Source: DATFRX01 sp035630615 (lineage in GTDB: Bacteria; Actinomycetota; Actinomycetes; Propionibacteriales; Nocardioidaceae). From it: 56,349 bases of DNA. The DNA is taken from the NCBI GenBank assembly GCA_035630615.1, contig DASQKI010000064.1:1-56349 (forward strand), written 5' to 3'. Position numbers and translations under genes: made by a program. Positions 7,949-16,440 of the stretch are shown piece by piece; the stretch's first letter is position 1, and the number at the start of each line of letters is the position of its first letter. The notes below the pieces were generated by a model. That model saw nothing but the letters and a program-made list of their open reading frames with translations. It had not been told where the DNA came from and made no database searches.

Positions 7949-8496
7949 CGAATGTGGGTGGCCTCCGGTGTGTCGATCACCCGAACGATGTCCAGCTCGA
8001 CCTCCGACGGCAGGACGTCGAACAGTCGTCGGCCACGACCGAGCAGCACCGGGATCTGGTGGATCTGTATCTCGTCGAGCACCCCGGCCTCGATCGCTCG
8101 CTGACCTGTGTAGCCACCACGCACCTGGACGTCGCGTTCGCCGGCGGCGGCCTTGGCCTGTTCCATCGCGCTGGCGATCCCGTCGGCAACGTAGGTCACC
8201 AGCGGATAGCCCCAACGGGCGGCCGGAGGAGGCGGTCGGTGGCTGGGCACGAAGATCGGGGCGCCGGCATGGTCACCGCCCCAGTGGTCCATGAGCTCGG
8301 CGGTACGCCGTCCCGAGACGACCGCGCCGCATGCCTTCCACTCGTCGAAGAACTCCTGCGTCGGCCCCGACGGTGGGTCGGATTCATCAGCGAACCAGTT
8401 GTGTAGCCGGTGTCCGTCGTCGCCGCCGAGGAAGTCGTCCTCGTCGGCGACATACCCGTCGAGTGAGATCGACATGTCGAGCACTGATACTGACAC
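7930..8496 (-). CDS. Dihydrofolate-reductase-fold (RibD C-terminal-like) protein 2
   Basis: 188 residues from the GTG at 8496, chosen because GGAGG lies five bases upstream; the frame is open far beyond. It starts VSVSVLDMSISLDGYVADED, then has AVVSGRRTAELMDHW, PIFVPSHRPP and DEIQIHQIPVLLGRGRRLFD, the motif order of the RibD C-terminal/dihydrofolate reductase superfamily. A strand with RDVQVRGGYTGQRAIEAG supplies the usual nucleotide loop. It is a distant paralogue of the protein at 6646-7248. Such proteins are often called dihydrofolate reductase, but neither has the hallmarks of true FolA. Confidence 0.85.
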   Translation of the reverse strand: MSVSVLDMSISLDGYVADEDDFLGGDDGHRLHNWFADESDPPSGPTQEFFDEWKACGAVVSGRRTAELMDHWGGDHAGAPIFVPSHRPPPPAARWGYPLVTYVADGIASAMEQAKAAAGERDVQVRGGYTGQRAIEAGVLDEIQIHQIPVLLGRGRRLFDVLPSEVELDIVRVIDTPEATHIRYRIRR

Positions 8497-8709
8497 CGCT
8501 ACCTCCGCTGGTTCCGATCCAAAGCCGGATTCGACGTCCTGGTGCCAATACCGTGGCATTCGCTCGGTCCCTCGGTAAGGTCCGATTTCGCGCGCGTATT
8601 GAGGACCAATTTTCGGTCCCGGCCACCCGGACGACAGCCCGAGCGGGCTGACATCCGCGAGCGCCCGCTGTAACGGCCCGTCACAGCCCGCGATGTAAGC
8701 AGTAAGGCT

Positions 8710-8744
8710 CCGACCGGATTGAGCCCCCCTTTCGGTCCGGTCGG
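8710..8744. repeat. Hairpin upstream of the 71-residue gene
   Basis: CCGACCGGA and TCCGGTCGG form a perfect nine-pair stem around a 17-base loop, 30 bases before the ATG at 8775. It could be a terminator or attenuator. No T run follows. Confidence 0.45.
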
Positions 8745-8774
8745 GGCCCACCAGGCCGGAGAGGAGAGCGCACC

Positions 8775-8990
8775 ATGCGTACGGCGGCAACGGAGTATGG
8801 GGCCTGGCTATTGAGTCCCGACCTCGTTCGCCTGCGTTCGGCCTGGATCAGCGCCTTCCGACAATGGGATCGCGTCGCGCCCCTCGCGCCCGACGCCGTC
8901 CTCACCGACGATCAGCGGACGAAGCTCCACGACTATCACGAGGCCGAAACGGCGTACTTCGCTCAGTGCCGGACGGTCCTCGGCGACTAG
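8775..8990 (+). CDS. Small protein of unknown function (71 aa)
   Basis: Starts with ATG behind a purine-rich site (GGAGAGGAG). The sequence is helical and charged (RLRSAWISAFRQWDRVAPLA, then DDQRTKLHDYHEAETAYFAQ), with no membrane segment or known motif. It is probably a small cytosolic helical-hairpin protein. It lies alone between the hairpin at 8710-8744 and the carbonic anhydrase gene, on the same strand. Confidence 0.5.
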   Translation: MRTAATEYGAWLLSPDLVRLRSAWISAFRQWDRVAPLAPDAVLTDDQRTKLHDYHEAETAYFAQCRTVLGD

Positions 8991-9037
8991 GCCACCGGAC
9001 GTAACGTCGATCACGCCGCCGACCCCGCCGATCCCAC

Positions 9038-9043
9038 TAGCCT
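9038..9043 (+). promoter_or_regulatory. -10 box of a leaderless promoter (TAGCCT)
   Basis: TAGCCT lies six bases before the GTG at 9050. Confidence 0.5.
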
Positions 9044-9049
9044 CGACGC

Positions 9050-9544
9050 GTGCCCAAGACGTTCGACGATCTGCTCGCCGCCAACGCGGACTATGCAGCC
9101 ACGTTCGACCTCGCTGGATTTGACGGTGTGGCGCATGCCGGCGTGGCGATGGTGACGTGCATGGACTCGCGGATCGACCCGATCCGCATGATCGGGCTCG
9201 CGCCCGGAGACGCCAAGGTCCTGCGCAACCCCGGCGGCCGGGTCACTGAAGAGACGATGATCGCGATGATCCTCGGCGTCCATCTGCTCGGCGTCGACCG
9301 GATCCTGGTCGTGCCGCATACCCGCTGCGCGATGGCGACCAACGAGTCTGCGTTGCGGTCGCGAGTCCGAGAGGCCTGCGGGCCGGGCGCCGACCTGCCG
9401 ACGTTCGGCGCGGTCGAGGACCAAGAGGCCGCACTCCGAGCCGATGTCGAGCGGGTACGCACCCATCCCGCGATCCTCGATGCCGCCGCGGTCGGCGGGT
9501 TCCTGTACGACGTGGACACGGGCCGACTGCGGCATATCGTCTAG
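9050..9544 (+). CDS. Beta-class carbonic anhydrase
   Basis: 164 residues from the GTG at 9050, with a leaderless -10 box six bases upstream. The zinc site is complete: Cys37 in CMDSR (with Asp39 and Arg41 as the acid/base dyad), His90 and Cys93 in VVPHTRC. It is a short beta-carbonic anhydrase of the type common in actinobacteria, which interconverts CO2 and bicarbonate in the cytosol. The NPGGRV motif is also conserved. No neighbour suggests a special role. Confidence 0.9.
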   Translation: MPKTFDDLLAANADYAATFDLAGFDGVAHAGVAMVTCMDSRIDPIRMIGLAPGDAKVLRNPGGRVTEETMIAMILGVHLLGVDRILVVPHTRCAMATNESALRSRVREACGPGADLPTFGAVEDQEAALRADVERVRTHPAILDAAAVGGFLYDVDTGRLRHIV

Positions 9545-9669
9545 CCGGTCCGTACTCCGACGCACATCCCGCCGATTAGTCCAGCGCGTAGACCCCCCGC
9601 CACGAAGACCGGCGTAAACCCGACCACCCGGGCCGACCGCCAGCGACAGCCGTCGAGCAGTCCCAACCG

Positions 9670-10246
9670 CTAGGAGAGTTCGTAAGCACGGAGCGCCGTC
9701 TGCGTGAGCGAGCCCCCGATGCTGTCGGTGACACGGCCGCGCAATGACACCCAACCGCTGGTGTGGTTCTTCGCTGGGTGCGTGATCGTGCCGATGTAGC
9801 GATCGTCGCCACTCGATTCGAGCGGGACCGATCGCCAGGTCTCGCCGTCGTCGTACGAGACCCACAGCTGCGCCGGATCGATGTCGCCGCCGTCGAGGCC
9901 GCGTACGTGCCGGGCGTGGAGGCCGACGGTCAGATCGGGCCGAGCCCGCGCTCGGTTGTGCGCGTCGATGGGGACCGTCCAGTTGACATCGAGCAGCGGG
10001 ATGGCCTTAGGCGGCCAACCGGTGTCGGACTCGTAGCCGGACCGGAACGTCCAGTCCGACTCGCTGTAGGACGAGCTCGTCCAGATCGGCCCTCGACGCG
10101 TCACGCTGTGGATCAGTCGGTAGGTCGACTCCTCGGCCGGCAGATCGTCGACGGAGAAACTCCCCCGCTTCTGGTCGTAGAGCAGAGTGTCGCCGAGGTA
10201 GAACTGACTCCGCACCGTCGAGATCTCGTCGTCGCGGTTGTATGAG
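9670..10246 (-). pseudogene. Detached C-terminal end of the subtilase (after frameshift)
   Basis: The stretch continues the subtilase at 10247-13090 in another frame. If one G is removed from the run of five (plus-strand C at 10250-10254), the text after DGEPDHWG reads DSYNRDDEISTVRSQFYLGD. It continues for about 190 residues to a stop at 9670 with a beta-rich domain (WVSYDDGETWRSVPL, GWVSLRGRVTDSIGGSL). Such accessory domains end many large actinobacterial subtilases. An ORF caller would start it at a GTG or later codon near 10215, but no ribosome binding site supports that. Confidence 0.75.
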
Positions 10247-13090
10247 TCACCCCCAGTGATCGGGCTCGCCGTCCTGGTAGTCGCGCACCAGGATGCTGAG
10301 GCGATTCGCCCGGCGGTAGGCGTCGGTCACCGAGTAGTCGGAATCGGTGCCTACGGAGTACGGCGCTCCCCACCAACGCGTTCGCAGTCGCGCGCCCGGC
10401 GCGAACGTCTGGTAGTTGTCCCACATCGTCGGCGCCTTGAGATCGCCCGACTGCGGCAGCGCGACCATCGACTGCCAGATGGTGCCGTTCGCCGACACGA
10501 AGTCGGCCCGCGGCCCGGCCACCTCGACCGGGCTGGTGCCGCCGACCGACGTCGCGCCGAGCGCTGAGAAGCCGAGTCGCTTCTCGTGCGTCGTCCGACC
10601 GTCCTCGCCGACGCCGACGAAGGTGGTGTCGACGCGTGCGAGGTCGTGGGCAGCGACGCGGTAGGTCCCGCTCGACGGCAGCCGGTCGGGCGTCGGCAGC
10701 AGGAGGTCGTAGAGATACGGCGTCTGGCCAGGAGGCTCGCCCGGTGCGACCAGCCTCCCCCCAGCGACGAACTCGAACTTACCGTCGTCCACGGCTGCAC
10801 TCGGCGCGACGGCGAGACGCGGGATCTCACCGGAGTACTGCAGCCAGCCGTCCATCGAGCCGCCGCCTTCGTACCACCGGGTCCAGCCGAGCTGGAGCTG
10901 CTGCGGCGTCGCCGGCCGTGGCGTCTTGAAGGCGAGGCGGTTGCCCTCGCGGGCGTCGAGGAGCACCGTCCGATCGGAACCGAGGCTCACGTCGGGCGAG
11001 CCCGCGATCGTCTCCTCGGCCAGCTTGCCGGCGTCGTCATAGACGGTCGAGCCACCAAGGACCATGTAGTCGCCCTTGGGCAGCCGCACGGTCTGCGGAC
11101 CGCTGCCGTCGAGCCACAGATTCCAGAACGAGCGGCCCATCGACTCGCTCCACACCATCGCCCAGCCGGTCGAGCGCTGGCCGTCCCGACCGATCGCGTC
11201 GACGGTCAGGGTGTACCGCTCGTTCTCCTCGCCGTAGGACCATGGCGTCCGGATCGCGTCGCCGTCGCCGACGGATGCCGAGACAACGCCGCTGACGTCA
11301 CCAGCCTCGATCTGTGCCGGCACCACGGTCAGCTTGGCCGAGGCGGTCTGCCCGGCCGCAACGACGAGGGTCGTCGGCGATACCGAGACCGCTCCCGAGG
11401 GCACGGGCGTGCCGGCCGAGTGGGTCCCGGTGACCGACAGGTCGAGGGTGACCGGCGCATCGCCGATGTTGCGATAGGCGACCGTACGCTGCATCGGCTC
11501 GAGGTCGGCGTTGGGCCAGGGCTGGAAGCCGAACGACACCGTGCTCTGCTCGGCGACGACGGTGGCGTCGAGGGCGGCCGGGATGTCGAGCCGGCCGGAG
11601 CCGTACTCGAAGACGGTCCCACTCGCAGGCGCCTCGGCGTAGCCGACGAGGGCCGCCTTGATCCGGGCCGGGCTCCACTCCGGGTGCCGCTGCACGAGGA
11701 TCGCGGCCGCTCCGGAGACGTGCGGAGTCGCCATCGACGTGCCGGTGAGCGAGGTGTAGTACTGGTCGACCGGCGAACCCAACGAGGTGCCGGCCGCTCG
11801 GGCGGCGACGATGTTGGTGCCCGGCGCCGAGATCTCCGGCTTGACCGCATGGTCACCCCGGCGCGGGCCGCGACTCGAGCCGCGGTTGATCAGGTCGGTC
11901 TTGTCGGTGTTGCCCACCGTCAAGGCGGCATCGGCGGCCCCTGGCGCGCTGACCGACCCAGGCGACGGACCGGCGTTGCCGGCGGCGATGACAAAGAGCG
12001 TGCCGGTGGACTCGGTCAGGGCGTCGACGGCTTGGGACAGCGGGTCCGTGCCGTCGGTCGGAGTGCTGCCGAGGCTCAGGTTCACGACGTCGGCGTCCTG
12101 GGCCGCGGCCCACTCCATGCCGGCCAGCACCCACGACTCCTGGCCCTGCCCGTTATTGGCGAGCACCTTGCCGATGAGCAGGTCCGCCTCGGGCGCCACT
12201 CCCTTGCGAGAACCACCCGATGCCGACCCGCTGCCGGCGACCGTCGCGGCGACATGGGTGCCATGCCCGTTGCCGTCGACCACCGAATCGGTGCCGTCGA
12301 AGTCCTCCGTACCGACGACGCGTCCGGCGAGGTCGGGATGGGTGGGGTCATAGCCCGTGTCGAGAACCGCCACGGTGACACCGGTGCCGTCGTAGCCCTC
12401 CGCCCAGGCCTCCGGCGCACCGACCAGCGGCACGCTCTCGTCCAGCGTGGTTTCGACCGTGCCGTCGAGCCAGATCTTGGCCGTCGGCCCGAGCAGGTCC
12501 GGAGTGCTCGTCCGCGCGGTCGGCGGATCGGTGACGGCGTCCCAGAAGTCGGCCGCCTCCGACTTGCGCACCGTCGCCGCGACGGCACCGGCGGTCTCGA
12601 AGGCGCGAACGGCCGCCGTGCCCGCCGTTCGCAGCTGTACGGCCTGATCGCGTACGCGTGCCGCGCCGACGCGCTCGGGATAGGCGAGCATGACCGGAAG
12701 CCCGGACCGGTCGTCGTCAGCATAGCCGTCGGCGACGAGATCGGTGACGTTGAACAGTCTCGGATCGAGTAGTCCGCGCTGGACGAACGGCTGCGCCTCT
12801 CGCGGCACGACGTGCAGGTCGCCAGCCGGGTCGGTGAACGTCAGCACACTGCCATCGGCACCCGGTGGTGTGTCGGTGACAATGACCGACCGTCGTCCGT
12901 CCGGCGAGCGAGACACCCGCACCGTGTGACCGGTGAGCAACGTGACGTCGGCGATCGAGGTCGTCCCGATCTGACCATGGCGCGCCGTGTCGGGAGCGGA
13001 CGCGCTGGGCGACGCATCGGCCGTGGACTGGACCAGCCAGCTGGCCAAAACGAAGGCGGTGACGGTCGCGATGGCGGATCGGCGGCGCAT
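10247..13090 (-). CDS. Secreted subtilisin-like serine protease (S8 family), frame-shifted near its C-terminus
   Basis: 947 residues in the open frame. The ATG at 13090 has GAGGAG five bases upstream. Residues 1-27 are a signal peptide, followed by a propeptide region to about 225. The S8 catalytic domain spans about 230-490, with Asp244 (VAVLDTGYDPTHPDL), His276 (GNGHGTHVAA), the oxyanion Asn372 (AAGNAG) and Ser452 (LTGTSMATPHVSGAA), so the active site is intact. Beta-rich accessory domains follow. The frame stops at HWG because of one extra G; about 190 further residues lie downstream in another frame. With them the protein would be about 1140 residues. Proteolysis may survive the loss. It is likely exported to degrade proteins. 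Confidence 0.88.
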   Translation of the reverse strand: MRRRSAIATVTAFVLASWLVQSTADASPSASAPDTARHGQIGTTSIADVTLLTGHTVRVSRSPDGRRSVIVTDTPPGADGSVLTFTDPAGDLHVVPREAQPFVQRGLLDPRLFNVTDLVADGYADDDRSGLPVMLAYPERVGAARVRDQAVQLRTAGTAAVRAFETAGAVAATVRKSEAADFWDAVTDPPTARTSTPDLLGPTAKIWLDGTVETTLDESVPLVGAPEAWAEGYDGTGVTVAVLDTGYDPTHPDLAGRVVGTEDFDGTDSVVDGNGHGTHVAATVAGSGSASGGSRKGVAPEADLLIGKVLANNGQGQESWVLAGMEWAAAQDADVVNLSLGSTPTDGTDPLSQAVDALTESTGTLFVIAAGNAGPSPGSVSAPGAADAALTVGNTDKTDLINRGSSRGPRRGDHAVKPEISAPGTNIVAARAAGTSLGSPVDQYYTSLTGTSMATPHVSGAAAILVQRHPEWSPARIKAALVGYAEAPASGTVFEYGSGRLDIPAALDATVVAEQSTVSFGFQPWPNADLEPMQRTVAYRNIGDAPVTLDLSVTGTHSAGTPVPSGAVSVSPTTLVVAAGQTASAKLTVVPAQIEAGDVSGVVSASVGDGDAIRTPWSYGEENERYTLTVDAIGRDGQRSTGWAMVWSESMGRSFWNLWLDGSGPQTVRLPKGDYMVLGGSTVYDDAGKLAEETIAGSPDVSLGSDRTVLLDAREGNRLAFKTPRPATPQQLQLGWTRWYEGGGSMDGWLQYSGEIPRLAVAPSAAVDDGKFEFVAGGRLVAPGEPPGQTPYLYDLLLPTPDRLPSSGTYRVAAHDLARVDTTFVGVGEDGRTTHEKRLGFSALGATSVGGTSPVEVAGPRADFVSANGTIWQSMVALPQSGDLKAPTMWDNYQTFAPGARLRTRWWGAPYSVGTDSDYSVTDAYRRANRLSILVRDYQDGEPDHWG

Positions 13091-13229
13091 CGGTACTCCT
13101 CGGTCTTTGCCGTCTCGCTGTCGAAGCCAGCTTTGTATGGACCGGGACGCGCGTCAGCACCTCACGGGTGGCACATATAGGCCTTGGCCGGAATGCGCCA
13201 CCGTCTTGGCGGTTTTCGCTCGGGCCGAC

Positions 13230-13850
13230 CTATCTCGAGTCGACTTGGTCCGCCGCGTCGTTCATGTCGTCGACTCGTGTGTCCTGGTCGAGCAGCGCAA
13301 GCCCGACGTCAGATGGGTCGCGGCGACGCTTGGCCGTGCCGCTGTCGAACGCACTCAGGCCGAGGACCCAGCGCACCCGGTCGAGCACCTGGTCGGTGAA
13401 GAGGCCGGACAAGGCGCCAAGCGCGGCGGCGACGACGAGCGCCGGCGTCGACCCGTCCTCGATCGTGGCGAAGTCGAAAAACCCGGCCACGACGAACATG
13501 TAGACCAAGACACCGAGACCGGCCGCCGAAACGGGCCGTGTCACGTACCACCACAGGTACGTCTGCTCGAGCGTGCCGTGGCCGGCGCGAGCGGCGAACA
13601 CGAGCGTCATCACCGTGACGCTGCCGATCACCGCCATCAGCACGACGATGGTCAAGAGGCACGCGGGCGCCGACGCGGTGAAGTCGATGCCGAGGAAGGA
13701 CGTCGCCGCGCCACCCGATTCGGACTCGTTGGCCCGCCAGGCCACGGACCACGCCCACGGCACCATCACCAGCATTATCAGTCCGACAGCCACCAGGTAG
13801 CACCCGATCGCCCGCCGTGCGTTCTCCGACATCGGCTCTTGCATATCCAC
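13230..13850 (-). CDS. Four-helix membrane protein of unknown function
   Basis: 206 residues from the GTG at 13850, with GGAGG ten bases upstream; ATG codons follow at positions 3 and 7. Four hydrophobic segments are visible: about 15-38, 58-85, 108-128 and 137-155 (AIGCYLVAVGLIMLVMVP, LLTIVVLMAVIGSVTVMTLV, GLGVLVYMFVVAGFFDF, LVVAAALGALSGLFTDQVL). A cytoplasmic polar tail of about 50 residues follows (SGTAKRRRDPSDVG). I do not recognise the family. It is oriented like the subtilase next to it but separated by about 140 bases. Confidence 0.6.
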   Translation of the reverse strand: MDMQEPMSENARRAIGCYLVAVGLIMLVMVPWAWSVAWRANESESGGAATSFLGIDFTASAPACLLTIVVLMAVIGSVTVMTLVFAARAGHGTLEQTYLWWYVTRPVSAAGLGVLVYMFVVAGFFDFATIEDGSTPALVVAAALGALSGLFTDQVLDRVRWVLGLSAFDSGTAKRRRDPSDVGLALLDQDTRVDDMNDAADQVDSR

Positions 13851-13949
13851 GCTCGTCTGACCTCCCTAGCTCCGTGTTCCCCTTGTACCACGTGGGCGGC
13901 AGATCGGGTTGCATATGGGGTGGCGTCGGTCGATGGTCATCCATGAACG

Positions 13950-14148
13950 GTTACGCCGCATCGTTGCTTCGACGGAGACCGGATCGACCGTACGGGCGCA
14001 AAGCCGGCGCTTGCGATCTCAGGTCGCGGACCCACCAAGAACCGGCAGATGATCAACCTCCAGCGGCCGACCGAGCAACTGCAGCTGGACGGGGGTCCTC
14101 GACAACCCGATCGCGACGTTCAAGCCGGCCGACAGCTCGGTGGCGTGA
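13950..14148 (+). pseudogene. Remnant of an unidentified gene with a frameshift at a G run
   Basis: One frame reads GRGPTKNRQMINLQRPTEQL then QLDG. If one G is dropped from the run of five at 14091-14095, it continues VLDNPIATFKPADSSVA and stops at 14148. The joined text is coherent and looks like a protein C-terminus, but no start or family can be identified upstream. Confidence 0.35.
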
Positions 14149-14157
14149 ACTTCGCCC

Positions 14158-14163
14158 TAGGCT
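14158..14163 (+). promoter_or_regulatory. -10 box of a leaderless promoter (TAGGCT)
   Basis: TAGGCT lies seven bases before the ATG at 14171, the start of the frame-shifted CsaA-like gene. Confidence 0.45.
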
Positions 14164-14170
14164 CGCCGGC

Positions 14171-14511
14171 ATGACCGCCGCGAAACCTGACGCGCCCGAA
14201 TCGTTCGCCGCCCTGGACATGCGGGTCGGCCGAATCGTCGCCGTCGAGGAGTTTCCCGAGGCACGCAACCCGGCATGGAGGCTCCGCATCGACCTCGGCC
14301 GCTCGGCGAGCGCCAGTCGAGTGCCCAGATCACGCACTACTCCGCCGACGAGCTGACCGGCCGGCACGTCGTGTGCGCGATCAACCTCGGGCGCAAGCGG
14401 ATCGCGGGCTTCGTGAGCGAATGCCTCGTGCTGGGCGCCGTCGACGACGCCGGAACAGTGCGGTTGCTCCGGCCCGATGACGGCGCCCGCCCGGGCGACC
14501 CGATCGCCTAG
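14171..14511 (+). pseudogene. CsaA-like tRNA-binding-domain protein with a single frameshift
   Basis: From the ATG at 14171 the frame reads ESFAALDMRVGRIVAVEEFP and AWRLRIDLG, the start of a CsaA/EMAP-II-type tRNA-binding domain. It then derails near 14297-14301. In the next frame the protein resumes as PLGERQSSAQITHYSADELT, VVCAINLGRKRIAGFVSECL and VRLLRPDDGARPGDPIA to a stop at 14511. Together they give a complete domain of about 112 residues, so exactly one base is missing. CsaA proteins act as small dimeric export or folding factors. The gene is either recently dead or carries a sequencing error. Confidence 0.8.
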
Positions 14512-14715
14512 CCATCGACCGGCGGGCGACCGGCCAGAGGGCCGTCGGCCGGAGCCCACCGCCTGACCACCCGCCCCCCAAATCGACGGGTGGTCACAGG
14601 TCTATGTTGCGCAGATCAGCGCCCATTGGTGGGCGATGTGAATCAAAGTGGATCAAAGTTACGCGAGTCCACTACGGTGCCGGACAGAGCCCGGTGATGT
14701 TGGGGGCGAACGTTG

Positions 14716-16440
14716 ATGCGTGGTGGCAATCCGTCCAGCGGGCCGCCGGGTGCCGAGCGCGCGTCGAGCGTCGATGAGCTGGCGGCGTGCCTACTGGAGT
14801 TGCGGGTGTGGTCCGGAGTCTCCTATCGAGAGTTGCATCGCCGCGTCGTACGGCTGAGGCGGTCGCGCGGGGTGGCCGAGGAGCCGGCGTACGCGACCGT
14901 CTACCGCTGCCTGCAACCCGGCCGGACCCGGCTCGACATCGACCTCGTCGCCGACATCGTCACCGTCCTCACCGACGACGACTCCCAGGCCGGCCACTGG
15001 CGCCAGGCATACGCCCGGATCAACAGCGACGCAGCGGCACCGTCCTACGCCGCGGTCTTCGACACCCTGCCCGACGACGTCAGCGACTTCACCGGCCGCG
15101 AGACAGAACTCGAGGCAATGCTCGACGGAGACGCCCGCATCCTGGCCATCGAAGGCATGGCCGGCGTCGGCAAAACGACGCTTGCGGTCCGAGCCGGACG
15201 TCGCCTGCTCGAGGAGCGTCGCCCTCAGGTGGTCCTATCGGTGAACCTCGCCGGCTACGACCCCGAACGAGCCCCTGCCGAACCGATGGCCGTTCTCGAC
15301 GGATTCCTGCGGAAGTTGGGCGAACCCGGCCCGCGCATTCAGTCCATGGACCTATCCCAGCGCACTGGCCGCTATCGAGAACTATTGGCCGGCCAACCGG
15401 TGCTGGTGCTGCTGGACAACGCCGCCACCGCTGACCAGGTCGAACCGCTGCTGCCCGACGATCCGACGACCACGGTGCTCGTGACGAGCCGGCATCGGGT
15501 CGTCGAGCGCGCGACGGCCCGTCATGTCGTGTTGGACGTGTTCCCGTCGCAGCGGGCGATCGCGCTGCTGCGTACTCACGCCCGCGCCGCGGTCGACGAG
15601 GCCCCGAAGACAGCCGCTCGAATCGTCGAGCAGGTCGGCCTGCTGCCCCTCGCCGTCGCCATCGTCGCCTCACGCATCAAGGCCTCGTCCGGCTGGACCC
15701 TCGATGACCATCTCGAGCACCTCATCGAGCGTCGCCAGTCACTGCGACTCGACCCCGGCGTCGAGCTGGCGTTCGCGACCTCGTACGAGACGCTGCCGCC
15801 ATCGCTGAAACGCATACTCCGACTCCTCGCACTCCACCCCGGTCGCGACTGCGACGCGTACGCCGCGGCCGCCCTCTCCGACATCGACGCCAACCTGGCC
15901 CAACGTCAGCTCGCCGACCTGACCGAGGCCAGCCTGGTGAACTCGCGCTCCGCCGACCGCTTCGAGCTCCACGACCTGGTCCGGATCTTCGCCCTTAATC
16001 GAGCTCGCGAGGATGACCCGCCCAGCGCCCGCCGCGCCGCCCTCACGAGACTGTTCGATCACTACCGATGGGCCGCCGCCGTTGCGATGGATGTCTACAC
16101 CCCAGAGGAACGGCACCGCCGGCCCGATGTGTCGGATTCCGGAACGGCCGTCCCTCCGCTTGCCGACAGCCCCTCCGCCACTGCCTGGCTCGACACCGGG
16201 CGACCTAACCTCGTCGCCGTCGGCATGCACACCGCAGAGCACGGTTGGCCTCAGCACGTCACAGACCTGTCCGCGATCGTCGCGCCCTACTTGCTCACTG
16301 CCGCTCACTTCGAAGACGCCGGCCTGCTACACGGGCACGCCGCGAGGGTCGCGTCTGAAGCCGCTCGGAGCGTCGCGCTCAAGAATCATGGGGTCGCCTC
16401 GAACTTCTTCGGGAGGCCGGAGATGCCGCAGAGGCCGTGA
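14716..16440 (+). CDS. STAND-family NTPase with helical N-terminal domain (AfsR-like core)
   Basis: 574 residues from the ATG at 14716; a TTG directly before it is also possible. The first 110 residues form a helical, probably DNA- or protein-binding domain seen in actinobacterial regulators (WSGVSYRELHRRVVRLRRSR). The NB-ARC core follows, with Walker A ILAIEGMAGVGKTTLAVRAG, Walker B VLVLLDNAATADQVEPLLPD, the sensor TTVLVTSRHRV and the GLPL-like LLPLAVAIVASRI. A winged-helix part lies at about 350-430. The frame ends by overlapping the TPR-coding frame by four bases. In relatives the NB-ARC and TPR parts are one protein, so this is either a split gene or frame-shifted. Confidence 0.82.
   Translation: MRGGNPSSGPPGAERASSVDELAACLLELRVWSGVSYRELHRRVVRLRRSRGVAEEPAYATVYRCLQPGRTRLDIDLVADIVTVLTDDDSQAGHWRQAYARINSDAAAPSYAAVFDTLPDDVSDFTGRETELEAMLDGDARILAIEGMAGVGKTTLAVRAGRRLLEERRPQVVLSVNLAGYDPERAPAEPMAVLDGFLRKLGEPGPRIQSMDLSQRTGRYRELLAGQPVLVLLDNAATADQVEPLLPDDPTTTVLVTSRHRVVERATARHVVLDVFPSQRAIALLRTHARAAVDEAPKTAARIVEQVGLLPLAVAIVASRIKASSGWTLDDHLEHLIERRQSLRLDPGVELAFATSYETLPPSLKRILRLLALHPGRDCDAYAAAALSDIDANLAQRQLADLTEASLVNSRSADRFELHDLVRIFALNRAREDDPPSARRAALTRLFDHYRWAAAVAMDVYTPEERHRRPDVSDSGTAVPPLADSPSATAWLDTGRPNLVAVGMHTAEHGWPQHVTDLSAIVAPYLLTAAHFEDAGLLHGHAARVASEAARSVALKNHGVASNFFGRPEMPQRP

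Noticed and set aside
10586..12772. Very long plus-strand frame opposite the subtilase
   Set aside because: Shadow of a GC-rich gene: highly Arg/Gly-rich, no family, while the other strand has complete catalytic motifs.
1..14500. Integrase, transposase or phage genes that would explain the tRNA-like scar
   Set aside because: None of the frames on either strand shows a tyrosine or serine recombinase or transposase motif.
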